A stretch of 64,000 nt of DNA from Cryptomeria japonica. Taxonomy: Eukaryota; Streptophyta; Pinopsida; Cupressales; Cupressaceae. The notes beneath the pieces are model-generated. The model ran no database searches. It was not told where the DNA came from and was given only the letters and a program-made list of their open reading frames with translations. The position numbers and the translations under genes were made by a program. Location of the stretch: assembly GCF_030272615.1 (NCBI RefSeq), contig NC_081415.1, forward strand, positions 108,132,406-108,196,405, read 5' to 3'. This document shows, piece after piece, positions 24,953 through 35,913 of this stretch. Each line of letters opens with the position of its first letter. Position 1 is the stretch's first letter.

Positions 24953-26984
24953 ACCATCAATGAGAGGTGTTAAAATAGTGCATCTTTCGTTCTGCTCATC
25001 ATGGGAACAAACCATCAGTGCGAGCGTGTTTGGGTGGCCGGGTTTACACTAGGTGTGCCCTTGTCTCTCTCCCCAAGATGTTTGATCATTCTAAGCCACC
25101 TCATAGCGATGTTTTCCCTTGAGCACTCAAAGTGGAAAAAATGGTCAAACTTTGATGTCACGTACATTGAAGACCATAGCACTTATGGACAAGTCATTCA
25201 AACATACGAGGTTGTGTTGTTGCTGCCTAAAAATATTCTCTTGGTTTTAGACAACTCGATTCTATTTTCTTGTGGTGATATTTTTTCTATCACATAAAAA
25301 ATTAAATCGTGAAAAACCGTCAGTGAGAGGTGACAAAATAGTGCATCTTTCGTTCTGCTTGTCATGAGAACAAATCTTCAGTGCGAGCGCATCTGGCTGG
25401 TTGGGTTTATGCTAGGTGTTCCCTTGTCTTTCTCCCCAAGATGTCTGATCATTTTGAGCCACCTCGTAGCGACGCTTTCCCTTGATCGCTCAAAGTGGAA
25501 AAAATGGTCAAACTTTGATGTAGAATAACTCAAAGGCTATGGTACTTATGGATGATTCGTTCAAACCCACAAGGTTGTGTTGTCACTTCTTAAAAAATTC
25601 TCTCTCAGTTTCGGACAACTCAATTCCATTTTCTCATGGTGGGATTTTTCTATCGCATCAAAAACCGTCAAAAATTGTCAGTGAGAGGTGGCAAAATAGT
25701 GCATCTTTCTTTCTATTAGTCATGGGAACAACCGTAAGAGTAAGCATGTCTGGGTGGTTGATTCTATGCTAGGTTTTTTCTTGTCTCTCTCCCCAAGATG
25801 TCTGATCATTTTGAGACACCTCATACCGACGCTTTCCCTTGAGCGCTCAAAGTGGAAAAATAGTCAAACTTTGACATCGCGTAACTTGGAGACCCTGAAA
25901 CATATTGACAAGTCATTTGAACCTATGGGGTTTTTTTTTCACTTCCTAAAAAATCCTCTCTTAGTTTTAGACAACTTGATTCCATTTTCCTGTGGTGATA
26001 TTTTTTTGTCGCATCAAAAACTGTAAAAAACCGTTAGTGAGAGGTGGCAAAATAGTGCATCTTTCATTCTAATCATTGTGGGAATGAACCATCAGTGTGA
26101 GCATGTCTAGGTGGCTGGTTTTATGCTAGGTGTGCCTTTGTCTCTCTCCCCAAGATGTTTGGTCGTTCCGAGCCACCTCGTAGCGACGTTTTCCCTTGAG
26201 CGCTTAAACTGGAAAAAATAGCCAAACTTTGATGTCACATAACTTAGAGACCGTGGCACTGATAGACAAGTCATTTGAACCTATAGGGTCTATTTTTCGC
26301 TACCTAAAAAATACTCTTTTGATTTTGGACAACTCGATTATGTTTTCTTGCGGTGATTTTTTTTTGTCGCATCAAAAGCTATCAAAAACCGTTAGTGAGA
26401 AGTGGCAAAATAGTGCATCTTTCGTTCTACTTGTTATGGGAACGAACTGTCAGCACAAGTGCATCCGAGTGGTTGGGTTTACACTAGTTGTTCCCTTTTC
26501 TCCCTCTCCAAGATGTCTGATCATTTTGAGCCACCTCGTAGCAATGCTTTCCCATGAGTGCTCAAAGTGGAAAAAATGGTCAAAATTTGACGTCACGTAA
26601 CTCAGAGACTGTGGCACTTATGGATGAGTTGTTCAAACCTATGGGGTTGTGTATCCTCTTCCTAAAAAAGTGTCTCTCAGTTTTGGACAACTCGATTCCA
26701 TTTTCTCGTGGTAAGATTTTTTCTGTTGCATACAAAACTGTCAAAAACCATCAGTGAAAGGTGGCAAAATAGTGCAACTTTCATTCTGCTCATCGTGGGA
26801 ACGAACCGTCTATGCGAGCATGCCCAGATGGCCAGGTTTACACTAGGTTTTCCCTTGTCTCACTCCCCAAGACCTCCGATCATTCTGAGCCACCTCATAG
26901 AACGCTTTCCCTTGAGTGCTCAAAGTGGAAAAAATGGTCAAACTTTAACATCGCATAATTTGGAGACCGTGACACTTATTGATG
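24953..26984 (+). repeat. Satellite array, six units of about 358 bp
   Basis: Units begin at about 24961, 25324, 25682, 26038, 26396 and 26755, each with TGAGAGGTGGCAAAATAGTG, CATCTTTCGTTCTGCT, a CTCTCCCCAAGATGT block, AGTGGAAAAAATGGTCAAAC and CATTTTCTYGTGGT. The last unit is cut at about 26984. Many differences between units are C/T or G/A, with formerly CG-rich words (GCGAGCG, CCGTCA) decayed. Open frames of 60-120 codons run through units because the period is close to a multiple of three. They carry stops and do not look like a conserved protein. The array sits between the 3' ends of the two convergent transposon genes. Confidence 0.93.
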
Positions 26985-27505
26985 TAGAGTTGTGTGCCTT
27001 CTTATAATCACACTTAATTGGCCTGAAGAGAATTAAACTCCAATCATCCAATATGGTTTCTCACCCTTTCACACCTTGTCTCAATGCACTCTCAAGGCAT
27101 CACCCAACCACTCAAATGGGGTTTTCAACTTCAATGACTTAACCAAACATAACTCAGGGGTTTAACATACCTATGACACCTTGACACAAGGTTCCACATA
27201 CCCAAGTTGACTGGTTCACTTCCCAATACACAAAACTGCACTTAGGAGGCCTATTCCTACTAGCCCTTCAAATCGAGTAATTCAACAATAACTCAAAACT
27301 TTCCTAAAACACTTGGAAAAAAAATTGCATATTCAAATCCCCATTTGCAAGTTATTTAACATATGTTAGAATCAGACATGGTTACTTATAATCAAATAGT
27401 ACAAATTTATAATCAAATGGTATAAATTTATTACAAATGTATTTATAATCAATTGGTACAAATTTGGGCTCTCAAAATTTGCAAATCAGCCCCATGGGCA
27501 CTTTT
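26985..27505. other. Spacer, no gene recognised
   Basis: Unique-looking AT-rich DNA with a short direct repeat of AATCAAWTGGTACAAATTT near 27390-27470. No coding region is seen. Confidence 0.4.
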
Positions 27506-27795
27506 ATATATAAAATTTATCATCTAATATAAATGATCAAGCTCATTACTATTTATATATAAAAAAATTTGCATCTAAATATGCAAATTACAACTCGTTG
27601 TTTTTTTATACAAAATTTAGCATCTAGATATGCACATTACAACTCATTATTGTTTTTTTATACAAAATTTAGCATCTAGATATGCACATTACAACTCATT
27701 GATGTTTTTATATACAAAATTTGGCATCTACATATGCACGTTACAGCTCATATGCATATTACAGTTCATATGCATATTACAACTCATATGCATGT
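27506..27795 (+). repeat. Tandem repeat of about 52 bp, five units
   Basis: Units of the type TACAAAATTTAGCATCTAGA followed by TATGCACATTACAACTCATT and a T run. The last part degenerates to short CATATGCATATTACAG repeats. It lies just past the stop codon of the transposase-like gene. Confidence 0.88.
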
Positions 27796-27901
27796 AGAGC
27801 ACATCCAAAAAAGCGAAGTTACAATGTTTCACAAAAGATATATACAAATTGTCAAAATTATTATACCATATTGTAGAATTATTCTTCTAGATGGTCCAAA
27901 A

Positions 27902-30900
27902 TCAATCAAGTGAACCTTCTGGATCATCTCTAACCCTTAGTATCTCAAGTATTGCCTCGTGGTCAGATTCACGAACTTTCTACAAATCCTTGTTAAGAGG
28001 TCTACCACGATATTTAATCAAATGAATATTTGTTGCAACAAGAAGGTTTGAGTAATGAAGAATATGTCTATGTGTCTCAAAGTCCTCAAACAACTAGGCA
28101 TTAGAATTTTTTATAGGGTACTTGCATTTTATAGAAGGATAATTTAATACCAAAATCAATACAACGACTGATAAATAAATGAGTTTAAGAGGTCTCAATA
28201 CAACTTGACACAACAATGATACCTTCTAAGCCATATCCCTATCACAACAACGGATCCTATTGGGCACTCAATACCCTCTCCATCAACCACTATAGAAGTC
28301 AATTTGTTTTTGGCCTCAATACAATGACACAAAAAGTAATATTTTCCTTCTTTGTTGTTCGCATCCACAATAACTTCATATACATGACCTACATTTAATA
28401 GAAGGATATAAGTTAATACCAAAATCAGAATAAGTTAATATTAATAAATTAAGCTTAAAATTGATTTTACCCAAGTAATAAATTGCAACCCTTTACCTGG
28501 TTCAACTATGTCTGATACATGGTCGAAATCCATTGATGCTTCAATCTGGTTCATTTGTAGTGCTCTAGGAATTTGATATGTATCTAGGGTTTGCAAAGGT
28601 CTACAAGACCATTGGTCAACCCACTCTTTGGATTCACATTCATCCTACACAAAATGCATACATGGAGAGAAAAAGCATGCAATCTATCTAGTATAAATAA
28701 CTAGTGATGATACATTTGAACTTCTAAATGATTGCATGTCACTTGATCATGTAAGTGTACAACAATATAGATAGTTTTCAATGTTAGATTCACATATTAA
28801 CCAAAAATATCTAGAAACCATAGACTTACCTGCATTACCTGGTCCCATCATAGAGTTACACCATTGCACAATTGTTTTTGCATCTATTAACATTGCACCA
28901 CCTTTGTACTTCAATTTCTCTCTAGTAAGATCTCTTTTCACACATGCTCCCACACCATCATACTCCCCCTTTCCATGCCCTACCTCAATGAAATTCCAAA
29001 AATGTTGCACACCACTTGTCACATGCATCCTAGTCAACCAGTAGAACATACTTGCATTCTTGAATTATGCGGTGCAATTGTCGGACCATATTAAGTGTTG
29101 GTTGTATCTTATATCTCTTTCCCTTAAACTATCATAGAAGACTGTAAAGCATCCTTGCACAAACTCTAAGGAATGAGTACGATCATCACTAATATAAAAG
29201 TGATATTCTCTTATAACCTTTTTGTCCTCCTTGGTGCTATCATGTGCATGCATGAATGCTATGTGTACAAAAATTGTAACTTGTGTAGAGTGGTTGTGTG
29301 GGTGAAAAAGTGACACTAAGCAAACATGCCCTAATCTCACTTTCAATCACACATTTGTGGAATATGAAAGAGCCTAGAGGTATCACACAATTGGCTACTT
29401 CTTTTTGTGGAAGAGAGAGCCGCGGGCTACCTATTAGGATTTCTATTCCTTTGTTGTAATTGAAAGATAAAATGATGCAAGTTCAATTCCTAACCCCAAA
29501 GTGCAAGTATGAACTAATAACGAGATTGCAGAATTGAACTTAAACAATGGAAAGCTGTAAACGCAAGGACAAGACAAGAATGCAAATGCATACCCGGAGT
29601 TAAAATCTGAGTGAAAATGTTCGGGACGGGGGCGCGGGCGCCACTGTCCTGATTCTGTTCCGGAAACTGCCCCTAAAACTACTGTTTTGCACTCTGGAAA
29701 ACTGTCGGAAATGCTATCTGTCAGAAGGACCAGGGCGCCCAGTGCCCCTGTCCCAGGGACCAGGGCACCCAGCACCCCTGTCCTGGCAGGACCAGGGCGC
29801 CCCATGCCCCTGTCCTAGTCTTTTACTCTGAAATTTGGTGGGAAGGTCGGTCTTAGTCTGCTTCTCCCGGATCTGCAACCTGCGGCGTCGTCCGAGTCCC
29901 GAAACCTGCACTTATATCTGAAAAGGGTGTGGGCGGCTATTCAAACCCCCGCTTCGGTGATTTCCACCTCCACGAATAGCCAAGTTGTATTGTAAAATGT
30001 ATTGTGTGTGCAGACCTAGTGTATGTGCAAGGTCCTAAAATGCAAGAAAGCAAACTAGAGCAACCTAGAAAGTAAACCCTAATTGCTTGTAAATGATAAT
30101 GTAAATGCTCTAAATCAAGATGCAAAGTGATCTAAAGCATGAATAAAGGATATATTGAAGCTTATGCAAAGACATGGAAACAACATGAAATCATACCCAA
30201 CCCCCAAGGGAGGAGTACAAGCCAATCTTCAGTCAGTAATCTCCTATCGTTCTTCAATGTCTTCCAAGCCCTAAATGGATGAATGAAATTGATAAATGCT
30301 TGATAGAGGAATGTTGAATGTTGTTGAAGTCTTCAAGATCTGCTCTTTCGCTGCATATGAGGTTCCTTGAAAGCCAAAAATCAGATCCTTTCAAATGAAG
30401 AAAGAGAGCTCTTATGTATGAAACCCTAGGTCGTAATTTCATCTTTTGGCCGACCTAGAGATTGAATATCCCACCAATTTCTTGGGGTTAAGCTTTATTT
30501 TATGATTGGATCGTGCTCCTAAAATTTCGGGAAAAATGTCCGGGACCATGTGCACTCCGGGCGCCATGGTCCTCTCCGGGCACCATGGTCCCAACAACTT
30601 TTCACCAAATTTTCAGGGTCGTTGGATATGATGATTTTAGAGAGAATCCCGAAGTTACAGGTGATTTCAAGATGTTTTGACCCCCGAAATCAAGCCCCCA
30701 AGTTTGAAATAGGACCTAATTAAGATTTTTGATTAAATGATGTATTGGAGGAATAAAATGAAAAGGGCACACTTTAATGCAAGGGCCCAACTTTATGATG
30801 TGGAAGATAATGAAATAGAACCTTAGACCTAATTAGTTTGATTAATTAAGTGCTAAAGGGGAAATGTAATGCAAAATGCAAAATGCGCCAAAGCGGGTGC

Positions 30901-32646
30901 TAAACTAGGTGTGAAATTGTACCACCTTAGCAAGTGCGTACAATTTACGACGCTACAGTGGTAATACATAGATTGTACTTCATTTTGTGGCTTTGGTGTA
31001 TAATTCTCAGAAAAATCAATGATGGAGACAATAGTGTCAAGGGGGAAAGTGTCCTTACACAACTTTAATTGCTCATCTAACCACCTAGCTCTATGTGTGT
31101 GACCTATGTACTCATAAACTAGTTTCTCTTGAAAAATCTTCATAAAATCAGCTACGCATATATACCTTTTCACTAACTCACACCTCTTTAATTCTTTTCC
31201 ATCTTTAACACCATATGTGAATGACTTGTATTTTCCAATAGAAACTACTTCCTTACCAATTTCATGTGTGTTATATATATGTAGGCATCTAGGCAACTAT
31301 TGCAAACCGCCACATGTAGGACAAAAACCTCTCAAACACATCATCTTATAGTAAATGCACCTGTCATCTCATCTACATAGTACACTTGAACTAAATTCTC
31401 TCAGTGACTTAGGAGGTGCTTGTAGACCACAATCTTGTAAAACATCGTTAGTCTGTAAAGTACAACATATAGCGATAAATATCATAATGCATGAAAAATT
31501 CAACATGGACCCTACAACAACATGTAGTGCGTGCATGATTAATCTTAACATAAAATGGTTTTGTCATCTCAAAAAATCTTTGACAAATTTTAATCTAAGG
31601 AAAGCTTCAAAGAAACCTTTCATAAAATTGTGCTTGAGCTGTATCTAAATAGTGTTTCGGATGTGGCTCACAATTTCTAATTCCAAATCGCCTTCTAATA
31701 ACATCTTTGGTTGGGTGAAACCCTTGTGTTGTCATGCCAATATTTCTCAATTAACGTTCTTAGTGCATCAAAAACAACCTTGTCCTTGCATGGGAGTCTA
31801 CCCGAGAATGCCCAAAGAGAATTATTGTTAGGATCCTCGATGTTCTCTCGCCTCTCTAAGGCATAGTGTAATGTGGTTCTACTTATCCTTAATGACTTGC
31901 TTGTTTTGCTTATTAAATGAGATTTTTTTCATTTCCTTTCCCATTATGGTTTATGTGAGGACAAGATGAGTAACATTAGCATCTTTAGTGCATGATTTCG
32001 AACCAATGGCTTGGTATGCATGAAAAAGATTTCTCACAATGGTTCTTTCACTATTATTTTCAGATGTCCTTAACCCCAAAATTTTCATTGTCTCTCTAAA
32101 TTTCAGATTTTTTATCATTTCAACAACTAATTGGCATCTTCCACTTTGATTTAAGTTTTCAAAATACTTATTGCAAATTCTTCTAACCATTCTTCTACAA
32201 GTTCTTTTAGAAATTTTATCATGCATTGGCTTCACAATATTTTCATCAATGTTTATTAGGAACTTTGGTTTTCTACAAATTATTGTAAGAGGTGTTAAGA
32301 TTGGTGCATGCTCTTCGTTTTCATTAGGTGCATTATGTGCATTGATCACATCAAATTCAAATGGTATATCTTCTTCAATTTCATTATCATGTGCATTCAC
32401 TGAATCATTTTCAAATGGTGTATGTTCATTGCATTCATTAGGTGCATTCATCATATGCATTTGAATTGGTGTATGTTGATCATTTTGATTTGGCACATTC
32501 ATCATATCAATTTCAATTGTTGAATATTCATCACTTTGATTAGGTGCATTAGATGACGTACCTTCACGTAATCTCCTTATATGCTCCCTTTGTCTTTCAT
32601 TTTCTACCTCTCTTTGTCCATTTGTTACTCTCTTGTTCTTTCCCAT
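27902..32646 (-). pseudogene. DDE-transposase-like gene, split by a solo LTR
   Basis: The minus-strand protein can be followed in pieces. The start MGKNKRVTNGQRE (32646) leads into about four repeats of an NAPN..EHTPxE type with many acidic residues. A basic stretch (KISKRTCRRMVRRICNKYF) follows, then Cys-rich text (ARTTCCCRVHVEF; CPTCGG). A catalytic-looking core comes next: SIIDFSENYTPKPQNEVQSM, then HFYISDD, IWSDNC, and EVGHGKGEYDGVGACVKR, giving candidate D, D and E. The C-terminal part has two small introns (28389-28496, GTAAAG..TGTAG, and one whose acceptor is at about 28645) and ends in TGA at 27902. Damage includes a TAA for Gln near 29063, frameshifts between 31300 and 31950, and the LTR at 29295-30957. 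Removing the LTR and one GTGGT joins the frame exactly. It presumably encoded the element's transposase. The family assignment (Sola-like) is tentative. Confidence 0.72.
29295..30957 (-). mobile_element. Solo LTR, family B, inside the transposase-like gene
   Basis: It starts TGTGTGGGTG and ends GCTACA; GTGGT flanks both sides (29290-29294 and 30958-30962). Read on the minus strand it begins TGTAGCGTCGTAAATTGTAC, close to the start of family A (TGTAGCGTCCTAAAATTG), so A and B are related. It carries GC-rich hairpin blocks at about 29630-29655, 29729-29816 and 30540-30592. Without internal sequence it is a solo LTR. Open frames in it, such as a Gly/Pro-rich one over the hairpins, are not genes. 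Confidence 0.92.
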
Positions 32647-33023
32647 TGTCCTACACATAACATCATGATGCCAATCCACAGTCAAATAGAAAAAAAAAAT
32701 GATCATCATTTTGTTATAATCTAAAGTAACAATAATAAAATAACTTTTTAAAAAACCACAATACAAGACAAATCAATCATAATCAAAGAAAAAAATACAA
32801 ATGATCATCATTTTGTTATAATATAAAGTAACAATGATAAAATAATTTCAAAAACAATCCAATATACGAGACAAATCAATCATTTCAAAGAAAAAGTGAT
32901 AAAACAATATGAAAACCTGACTATTACTATCTCAGAAAATCATGTGCAAAAGCAGTGGGGCCTTCAAACTACTCGCAATGCTAATTTTTAGGCCATTGGG
33001 ACTAAAATATATTAAGATTTTCT

Positions 33024-33092
33024 CATAACCCATACAGGTTATGTATAACTAGAGATTTTGGCCTTGGTTCTACATAACCCATACGGGTTATT
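33024..33092. repeat. Right subterminal palindromes, inner pair
   Basis: Two copies, CATAACCCATACAGGTTATG near 33024 and CATAACCCATACGGGTTATT near 33072, match the left subterminal motif. Confidence 0.8.
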
Positions 33093-33118
33093 TAGAACTA
33101 GGAACCAAATAGGAAGTG

Positions 33119-33125
33119 GGGGGGG

Positions 33126-33182
<57 letters not shown>

Positions 33183-33481
33183 AGAGGGGGTAAGAGAGAG
33201 AATAGGAGATAGGAAGAGAGGGAGAGAATAGGATAAGGAGAGGGAGAGGGAGAGAGAGGAGGAGAGGGAGAGGAGATTGGGAGAGAGGGAGAGGGAGGGC
33301 GGAGATGGGGAGAATATGATAGAGGGAGAGGGAGAGAGAGAGAATAGGAGGGAGGGGGGGGGGAGAGAGAGAGAGGGGGGGGGGAGGGGGAGAGGAGATT
33401 GGGAGAGAGGGAGAGGGAGGGCAGAGATGGGGATAATATGATAGAGGGAGAGGGAGAGAGAGAGAGAATAGGAGGGAGGGG

Positions 33482-33537
<56 letters not shown>

Positions 33538-33760
33538 AGAGGGGGAGGGAGATTGGGAAAAGGAGAGGGGGAGAGGGAGAGAGAGGGAGATTGGGAGAGA
33601 GAGAGAGAGAGAGATAGAGAGAGAGAGGGGGGAGAGGGGGGAGAGGGAGAAAGAGGGGGAGAGAAATAGAGAGAAGGGGGAGAGGATGAGAATAGGATAG
33701 GATAATGAGAGAGAGAGAGAGAGTGGGGTGGGGAGAGAGAGTAGGAGAAGGAGGAGAGGG
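33119..33760 (+). repeat. Long purine-only GA/GGA tract
   Basis: About 640 bp of nearly pure purine: (GA)n runs, GGGAGA and GGGGGG blocks, with larger internal repeats (a GGAGATTGGGAGAGAGG block recurs near 33270, 33390 and 33548). It lies upstream of the transposase-like gene, where its other strand is a CT tract in the 5' region. The Ser/Leu/Pro frames across it are artefacts of the tract. Confidence 0.95.
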
Positions 33761-33939
33761 TGAGAGACATCATGAAGAAGAGAGAGAACGAGAAGGAGAA
33801 AAGGGTGAGAGACTCGATAGAGAGATAAGTGTAAGGGCTAGAGAGATGAGATATAACTCAAGGAGGATAATTAGGGCTCAAAATAGATAGAGACGGTGAT
33901 GGGGGAAGGAAGATGAGAGAGAGAGGAAAAGAAGAGAGA

Positions 33940-34065
33940 CATGCATGTATACAAACATATATACATATATTTATAAAAATATATATATATAACTATAGAT
34001 ATACATATATACATACATATATACATAAACACATATTATATGTGTATGTCTATACATATGTGTAG
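33940..34065. repeat. TA/CATA microsatellite
   Basis: ATACATATATAC and TATATATA runs with short interruptions. Confidence 0.9.
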
Positions 34066-34099
34066 TAAATGCAAAGTTTACAAGCATACATTAGTATGT

Positions 34100-34222
34100 C
34101 TTCATAACCCATGCAGGTTTTGTGAAACACAAAATAATGGTTTTAGTTCTACATAACCTGTATGAGTTATGTAGAATTGAATAGTAATTTTTGTTTTTCA
34201 AAACCCGTGCGGGTTTTGGCTT
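34100..34222. repeat. Right subterminal palindromes, outer group
   Basis: Three copies: CATAACCCATGCAGGTTTTG (about 34102), CATAACCTGTATGAGTTATG (about 34157) and AAAACCCGTGCGGGTTTTGG (about 34201). All are variants of the same 20-bp palindrome found at the left end. Confidence 0.8.
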
Positions 34223-35060
34223 GGTAAGAGGGTTGGAAAATGACCCTAAGGCTTGCAAGCCCATTTTCCTCTCAATTTTGTCCCTTTACACGGTTTTTCA
34301 TCATCCAACATGATTTCTCAACTTCGTCGTCATTAGGTTTACAAATGATCAAGTGGATATCTCTAAAATTACCACCATAATCTCACACATCTTCTCAGTT
34401 TTCTGACCATATAAATTTTTCTATTTTTGGACAACACTAGCATAGTAAACTTTAATTTTCTTTACCAGTGCCTTGATAGTCCTCACAAACATATGTCTAC
34501 CATTTTTTTAATAACTTTTGATATACATGACCAAATTCAAAATAAATTACATATTATTGTTCTACACTAGATTCTATACAATTTTATTTTTTTAAAGTTT
34601 CCATTTTTTTATTATTTTGATGCAAGTTATGCCCAACGCACGAATAGGTACCAAATTTTTTCAGGATGTGGTCACTTCAAAAAATCATAAAAAAAAAAAA
34701 TACTCAACAAAAAATTGCAAAAAAATATACAACTTCTAGATCTCACTCATACCTATCATTATACCAAAGGGGTTTTCAAAATACTAAATCTAACTATATA
34801 TTTTGTGTAGCGCATGAAAACAACTATGTTATATTTTTCTAAAAAAAATCAGGAACAATTTTTCGTGCGTGAGAGGTTTGACCCTATTAATCTTATCCAA
34901 TTTTTAAAAACTTTTATAGTTTAGAAACTAGATTCAGAGTACTACAATTCTTATTCTTTTCTCAACTCCTAGTTTTGAGTGCAGGACCTTCAAATATCTC
35001 TTTGAAGTCCAGGTTTACTTGTTTTCAAAAGAAAAATTAATTAATTAATTAATTAAAAAA
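34223..35060. other. Transposon subterminal DNA, no gene recognised
   Basis: AT-rich, with short ATTA runs near 35035-35055. No open frame of interest. Confidence 0.5.
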
Positions 35061-35107
35061 AAAAGTGGTCACTTATACCCCCCTTCACCATCTTGGTGCA
35101 CTCACCC
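35061..35107 (-). repeat. Right terminal inverted repeat of the transposon
   Basis: The reverse complement starts GGGTGAGTGCACCAAGATGG, then GTGAA, a G-rich gap, and AAGTGACCACTT. It pairs with the left end, and TCAT follows outside. Confidence 0.9.
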
Positions 35108-35913
35108 TCATATATTCTTGGTTGAGCTGAGCAGTGTGAGTTGTGATATATTTAAGAGTAGTTTTGGGTTTTCTTGGTAGACTTTGTGTTACTTTGTGAA
35201 TTTGAAAGTAGGAATTTTATATGAATAATAATTCAAAGACTTTGTGCTTTGTGTTGTTGTTCTTGGAGTAAATTATAAATTGTATGTAAGTATCAATATT
35301 AAGACTTTGTGCTTCATTTTCTACTTGAAAAGTATTTATTAAAGAGAATCATTTTTAAAGGTTGATAGGATGGTGATTAAAACAAGACTTTGAGCTTCAT
35401 TGTCACTTTCCCATCGAGGCTTTGTACTCTTATAGACACTTTTCTTCTAATTAGTATAGATTCTTTGAATTACTACAAGTGAGAATTGTTTTCAATCTTA
35501 AGAAAAGAAATCCATTCTAGATAGAGAACTGGGAAAATACATACTTTGAAAAAGGAGAGTTGAAGTAATTGTATCATCCTAGATTAGTGTAAAGTTAGGA
35601 GGTAGAATAATATTAGATATAGTTTGCAATAGAAAGGGGGAGTCTTCCCTTATATAAATAGGAGAGGCCATATCTTTCCTTCTTAGAGATATTGTCTTTC
35701 ATACTATAGTGAAACCCACATTTTGTAAACCTCACAATCGCCCTTCAACATCACCCGAGGGGATTCAAATCCATGACCCAGCTTTGATACCAATTATTGG
35801 AACACATTTGGCATTAGGCAAAAATATTGACCTATTAATGCTTGATATAAATTCCAAAGATAATTGGATCTGTGTGAGGCGACCTTAGTCCATGTCCTGA
35901 ATCCAAAGGGGGA
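35108..35913. other. Retrotransposon-derived flank
   Basis: No gene. GACTTTGTGCTT repeats near 35180-35310 suggest LTR-derived DNA. GCTTTGATACCA (35781-35792) is the reverse of a tRNA-Met-type primer site with one mismatch. A polypurine AAAGGGGGA lies directly before the TGTTGG at 35914. Confidence 0.4.

Larger units (their letters stand above)
20963..35107. mobile_element. 14.1-kb Sola-like DNA transposon (TIRs, 4-bp TSD)
   Basis: The two ends are inverted copies: both start GGGTRAGTGCACCAAGATGG and continue GTGAA; after a short gap both have AAGTGRCCAC. TCAT stands outside both ends (20959-20962 and 35108-35111), a perfect 4-bp target duplication. Inside are palindromic subterminal repeats, a + strand gene on the left, a satellite array in the middle and a - strand DDE-transposase-like gene on the right. 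A family-B solo LTR (1.67 kb with TSD) was inserted later, so the element was about 12.5 kb. From memory, Sola transposons make 4-bp duplications and begin GRG, which fits; I could not search to confirm. Both genes now carry stops, so the copy is probably dead. Confidence 0.8.

Noticed and set aside
25001-27007. Series of 77-123 codon frames with repeated text (PLSLSPRCLIILSHL)
   Set aside because: They are frames through the 358-bp satellite units. Stops fall at different places in each unit and there is no sign of protein conservation.
29443-29911. Gly/Pro/Arg-rich frames resembling collagen-like text
   Set aside because: Produced by the GACCAGGGCGCCC hairpin repeats inside the family B LTR.
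33039-33773. Long Ser/Leu/Pro open frame (244 codons, minus strand) and Arg/Glu/Gly frames on +
   Set aside because: They are read from the purine-only GA/GGA tract, which has no stops in several frames; the composition is purely repetitive.
35781-35800. Reverse tRNA-Met-like primer site suggesting a minus-strand copia LTR starting near 35798
   Set aside because: No matching LTR partner or coding region on the left was found, and a + strand polypurine tract/LTR start at 35914 competes with it.
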